From Pilatotrama ljubarskyi (Eukaryota; Basidiomycota; Agaricomycetes; Polyporales; Polyporaceae), in NCBI GenBank assembly GCA_022385805.1, contig MU277830.1, positions 1 to 22,663 of the forward strand: DNA of 22,663 nt. The letters are read 5' to 3'. The notes below the pieces were generated by a model. The model searched no databases. It saw only the letters and a program-made list of their open reading frames with translations, and was not told where the DNA came from. The translations under genes were made by a program, and so were the position numbers. This document shows, piece by piece, positions 19,044 through 22,663 of the stretch (positions within the stretch are counted from its first letter, which is position 1; each line of letters starts with the position of its first letter).

Positions 19044-19544
19044 GCTTATGTTATCCAGTGCAGCAGCTGCACCCGCTTATGTCATCGAGTGCAGCAGCTG
19101 CACCTGCTTATGTCATCGGGTGCAGCCGCTGCACCTGCTTATGTCATCGAGTGCAGCAGCTGCACTTGCTTATGTCATCGAGTGCAGCAGCTGCACTCGC
19201 TTATGTCATGCTTATATCATCGGGTGCAGCTGCTGCACTCGCTTATGTCATGCTCATGCTTATGTTATCGGGTGCAGCAGCTGCACTCGCTTACAAAATG
19301 AGTTTCCACAGTCTCTCAGAATCAGTTGCTTATGTCATCGAGTGCAGCAGCTGCACTCGCTTATGTCATCGAGTGCAGCAGCTGCACTCGCTTATGTCAT
19401 CGGGTGCAGCAGCTGCACCCGCTTATGTCATCGAGTGCAGCTGCTGCACCCGCTTATGTCATCGAGTGCAGCTGCTGCACCTGCTTATGTCATCGAGTGC
19501 AGCAGCTGCACTCGCTTACAAAATGAGTTCCCACAGTCTCTCAG
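19044..19544 (+). repeat. Thirteen copies of a 31-bp unit containing a perfect 15-bp dyad
   Basis: Each unit reads GCTTATGTCATC, then a 19-nt palindromic part whose core GTGCAGC-N-GCTGCAC is unmutated in all 13 copies. The central base is A in nine, T in three and C in one. Most units contain CAGCTG. Units start at 19044, 19075, 19106, 19137, 19168, 19210, 19258, then 19328, 19359, 19390, 19421, 19452 and 19483. Short partial copies (GCTTATGTCAT) are inserted at 19199 and 19241. Each block ends in a 31-bp variant beginning GCTTACAAAATGAGTT (19289-19319 and 19514-19544), so a larger ~225-bp duplication is layered on top. The array stops 114 bp before the ATG of the C2H2 gene. Confidence 0.92.
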
Positions 19545-19658
19545 TGGACATGTTTGTGAATATTTGGAACTATTTGGCATTTATGGATTTTGCATCTGTG
19601 ATGTGGCATCTGCTTCTTTCTATTACAACAGCCTTCTGCTATTCTTCAACTGCTTAAG

Positions 19659-21907
19659 ATGCCTGAAATCTGCTCCCACTGCAATCAAGAATATACTACA
19701 GCTTTCAGTACCCATGCTTGGAGCTGTCAAAAGTATACCTTCCAGATTCATGAATATCCCTATACAAAAACTGGGCCTACTATCTCAGTTCAGAGGAATT
19801 CTGAAGACAGGATTATCTGCAAATGTCTGGACTCTCAGGGAAGAGTGTGCAATGGCCAGTTTGCCACTCACAATTCCCTCATGAAACACCTTAAGAAAAA
19901 GGGGAAAAATGTCAAGTGGCAGGTTAGCTAAGATCTTTTTATATGCAATGAATACAAATCTAATCACATATACAGATGCAGCTAGCTATAAATGCCTCTG
20001 TAGAGATGCAGGTAAGTTTTGCATTCTTGCAAGAGATATCTATCTGAGGTGTATATATATTTCTAATATATCTAACAGCCACATACCTCTTCACCTGAAG
20101 CTAGCCCTCCTCCTTCTCAGCCTCCCTCCCCATCACCTATGCAGGTGGACCTGGCTGAGCAAAGTCTGCCAGCTTCAGAGGTATTGTTATATTAAATAAA
20201 ATCACTATAGAGTCCTCATTCATTTCATTATCAGCTCTATGATGTTCCGAGCGGCACCCTCTCTCGCTGGGGCGTGCTCATTAATCGCCGTCTCAAGGCC
20301 TTCATCTGTGTGGCCTGTCAGGCTATCGTGTTACCTGCAGCGTTGTCTCAGCACATCGCTCAGCTGCATGAGGATGCTCGAGTTTCAGTAGATGCTGATC
20401 AACTCGCATCCATCGTTGAGAACGAGGGCATTCTCAATAATCTGCCTGTGATTGATGGCACACCAGTTGAGTACGCTGGACTGGAGACGGAGGAGGGATT
20501 TGGCTGCCCCTTGTGCATGGTGGTTTGCGGCTCCCTCAAGTCCTTGGCCAACCATACCCGCGCTGAACATGGGCAGAGTTTTTCTGGGAAAGACTCGGAC
20601 ATTCGCCATGTACACATCCAGCGCTTTGGGCGTGGCATCTCTTCTAAGGCCCCCTTTGAGGTCAGGTTGCAGGCGCTAGAGCTTCAGTCCTCCCAGGCCG
20701 ACTACATTCAAGCTTTGCGTCAGGATCTCAATACCCGTCCTTCTCTCCCCAGCTCTGAAGTCGACCACCGGCACGTCAGTCCCTGGCACATCACGACTCG
20801 CTGGCACTCGTACCTCGATGGCCGTGATGTCTCAGAAGCCCTCGCCCTTATCGCTATTCCCAAAGAAGGCGATCTACTCTTTTCTCTGGTTGTCTCAGTC
20901 AAGTTGTATATGCAGGCAACATACGACACCATTCCGTACACGAGCGAGCTGTGCCGGCAAATCTTGAACACAGATGTCCTCACTGAGTAAGTGAATAATT
21001 TTGTAATACTATAGCAGTAGTATCTGACTGCCTTGCAGGGACCTGAACCATACTCCGTTCAGCCAGCATCAGATGGAGGATACCTTGCGCGCTTATAGCC
21101 GCTTGGTCCTTCAGCTGCTCTGCTTCTTGCTGCGAGGTGAAGCAGACTTGATACTGCCTGAAGCGGTCTCTCGGGCGCTCGCTGCTCTTCGTCTCTCCTT
21201 GAACAGGGAGATTGATGATGTCACCTCGGCAATCCACTCTCTGCTGCTGGCTCTCTGGACTCAGAACTGGTGCTCGACTCAGGCGAATCCCTTTCCTGAC
21301 CCCACTGTCTGCTTTATCATTCACACCCAGCTCAACCGTGATGGCAGCCTTAAGGGTCCCAAGGATGTGACCGGAATATTTGCCAAGCTGGTCTACAACA
21401 TGGTACGTCTCCTAGACTCTTCTGTAAATATTTTCTAAATATTCTGTGCAGCGCCTGGTATTTTTGAAGGAGTGTCATCGCCTCTCTGCTGAGGACCCTG
21501 CCCATCCCTCTCATGCCATCGCTGCCCGATCTCTTCGCCCTTGGTTCACAATTGGTCAAGAATCTACGTTCCACTCCCTGCGCTCCCTCCAGCATCGTGC
21601 ATCCAGCATCGTCGTCTCTACTCAGAATGAGCCAAACATGAAGTGGAAAGATGGGTCTAGCTTCACCACTCTCATCTACCTTGGACATGAGGTCAGCCTC
21701 GATGCTCTGCGTCGCTGCCAGGGTGCGATCGAGGATGCCACCCGAACCTTACTTCAGGACACCCTCCTCTTCGGCCATCCATTCAACATCGACATCGCTG
21801 CGCTCAAAGACGACATGGGCAACTCTCAGCCTGGCTACTCGCTATTCACAGACCGTGTCAATAAAGGGGGTGAATGTCTTAGAGCCATAGGGTTAGACTC
21901 AGGTTAG
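19659..21907 (+). CDS. C2H2 zinc-finger / OrsD-like (DUF3505-type) protein, 6 exons, probably 3'-truncated
   Basis: Exons are 19659-19922, 19976-20011 (12 codons), 20079-20180, 20235-20986, 21039-21402 and 21452-21907. All introns are GT..AG, several with CTAAC/CTAAT branch sites, and phases close to 657 aa. The first exon has CSHCNQEY...HAWSC and a second Cys/His set (CKCLDSQGRVCNGQFATHNS.. HLKK). After a short Pro/Ser linker comes LYDVPSGTLSRWGVLINRRL and FICVACQAIVLPAALSQHIA, typical of OrsD/DUF3505 proteins, then CPLCMVVCGSLKSLANHTRAEH, a classical C2H2 finger. The later part is an all-helical region (YSRLVLQLLCFLLRGEADL, RPWFTIGQESTFHSLRSLQH, SFTTLIYLGHEVS) seen in large basidiomycete families linked to mobile DNA. 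The frame stops soon after LFTDRVNKGG, where I would expect more protein. Its function is unknown, and DNA binding is inferred from the fingers. Confidence 0.75.
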
Positions 21908-22471
21908 AGTGACCAAAATCCTCACAAAGTCGACAAGGTAAAGACACAATTCTATAGCTTTAATCCATAGGTACCCATGGCAACCTCACTTATGTACCCT
22001 GAGTGAAAACTGACGGAGATATTTGAGTGAGAAGTTTGGGCGCCTAAATGCACGAACTTGCACCGGGTGGTCTTGCGCGCGCAGGTAGGCGCCCGCGCAC
22101 ACGCCGCGGCACTCATCCGCCAGGGGTGACATCTCTACCAAATGGTTACTGCAAGTTGCAGTTGACTAATTGGCTGACATGCAGACAGCTACTCATGTGC
22201 GTATATAATGTATAAATCGCGAGTCTGATGTGCGCACAAGCAAACACACACTCGTCCGCCAGAATATGAGCGGCAGTCGCTTTCGCACGCAATGACACGC
22301 GTGGGTGTGCTACGACTACATTTCAGTGAGGATAGGTACGTACAACGGGCACCCGTCAGAAAGAAGCCAGGAAAGATCCAGTCTACCAGACAGACATGAG
22401 GGGTACAAAAGAATGGAGCGGCCGCTGCCGCAACTTGAACATCCGCCGCTCCCTCACGCTGACCGACCATC
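21868..22471. other. Intergenic stretch; possible LTR-like boundary at its left end
   Basis: A purine-rich run AATAAAGGGGGTGAA is followed at once by TGTCTTAGAGCC, the arrangement of a polypurine tract plus the 5' TG of an LTR, overlapping the end of the C2H2 gene. No matching CA end or target duplication was found. Further right are a 9-bp inverted repeat (GGGCGCCTA 22038-22046, TAGGCGCCC 22086-22094) and a TATA-like GTATATAATGTATAAA (22201-22216), which may serve the next gene. Confidence 0.35.
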
Positions 22472-22663
22472 ATGAGCGGGATTCTCGCAGCACGCGGTGG
22501 CCCACCCGGCATCAACAGCACATACGCTGAGAACGTCATCATGTACCACAGTAAGCATGGGCTGCTTGCGCTTGCGTGGACGGTGTGCTAACGTCTGCGA
22601 TGACAGTCCCGCTGAGAGGCGTCCTGACGGAGCTGAAGATCGGCGACATGTAAGCATAGCACA
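22472..22663 (+). CDS. Start of an unidentified gene (two exons, runs off the right edge)
   Basis: Exon 1 is 22472-22550 (MSGILAARGGPPGINSTYAE, then NVIMYH). The intron is 22551-22606, with a GTAAGC donor, CTAAC branch site and GACAG acceptor. Exon 2 is 22607-22649 (IPLRGVLTELKIGD), ending in a second GTAAGC donor in phase 2. Splice signals and phases fit well, so this is probably a real gene, but 40 residues are too few to name it. The start is chosen because it is the first ATG after a pyrimidine-rich leader. Confidence 0.6.

Noticed and set aside
19044..19513. Covariation between the outer arm bases of the 31-bp units, which would suggest an RNA hairpin under selection
   Set aside because: At the variable second position of the arms, Watson-Crick matches occur in 7 of 13 units, about what independent G/A and C/T frequencies predict.
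19044..19544. CRISPR-like array
   Set aside because: The units are directly adjacent with no unique spacers, and the window is clearly eukaryotic.
19015..19884. The 289-aa open frame as a distinct protein-coding gene
   Set aside because: It is open because the repeat lacks stops in every frame, and its tail overlaps the C2H2 gene in another frame with no recognisable content.

Overview
This is a eukaryotic window, most likely from an agaricomycete (basidiomycete) fungus, probably near the polypores. The evidence is the GC-rich coding sequence, the many 50-65 bp introns with GT..AG ends and CTAAC/CTGAC branch sites, and the gene families present: an agaricomycete-style HECT-like protein, a HET-domain protein, the polarisome scaffold Spa2, an ADCK/UbiB kinase and an OrsD-like C2H2 protein. 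All exon coordinates were worked out by hand from splice signals and phase. There are no transcript data behind them.

Layout. 1-4055 (-): a 14-exon HECT-like gene that runs off the left edge. 4923-6631 (-): a 5'-truncated LINE-type reverse transcriptase with an intact reading frame and a well-formed spliceosomal intron. 6691-8058 (-): an intact single-exon HET-domain gene. 8059-9027: an intergenic stretch with faint signs of a plus-strand gene. 9028-12744 (+): SPA2 in eight exons. 12967-15256 (-): a mitochondrial ADCK/UbiB-family kinase in six exons, one only 11 nt long, convergent with SPA2. 15257-18260: about 3 kb with no gene I can support. 18261-19544: a repeat block made of five tandem tRNA-sized cassettes followed by thirteen copies of a 31-bp unit with a perfect dyad. 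19659-21907 (+): a six-exon C2H2/OrsD-like gene, apparently cut short at its 3' end. 22472-end (+): the first two exons of an unidentified gene.

SPA2 (polarised growth) and the ADCK-like gene (mitochondrial lipid or quinone homeostasis) look like ordinary core genes. They share an identical 13-nt telobox, in the same orientation and about 140 nt upstream of each start codon. The left flank (HECT-like, LINE, HET) is typical fast-evolving accessory DNA. The right flank (cassette array, dyad array, zinc-finger gene) is the most unusual part. Every cassette keeps the same spacing from an A-box-like motif to a B-box-like motif to a T-tract, as expected of pol III units. The dyad array lies directly upstream of a gene for a DNA-binding-type protein. 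Together these could be one end of a mobile or satellite-like element.
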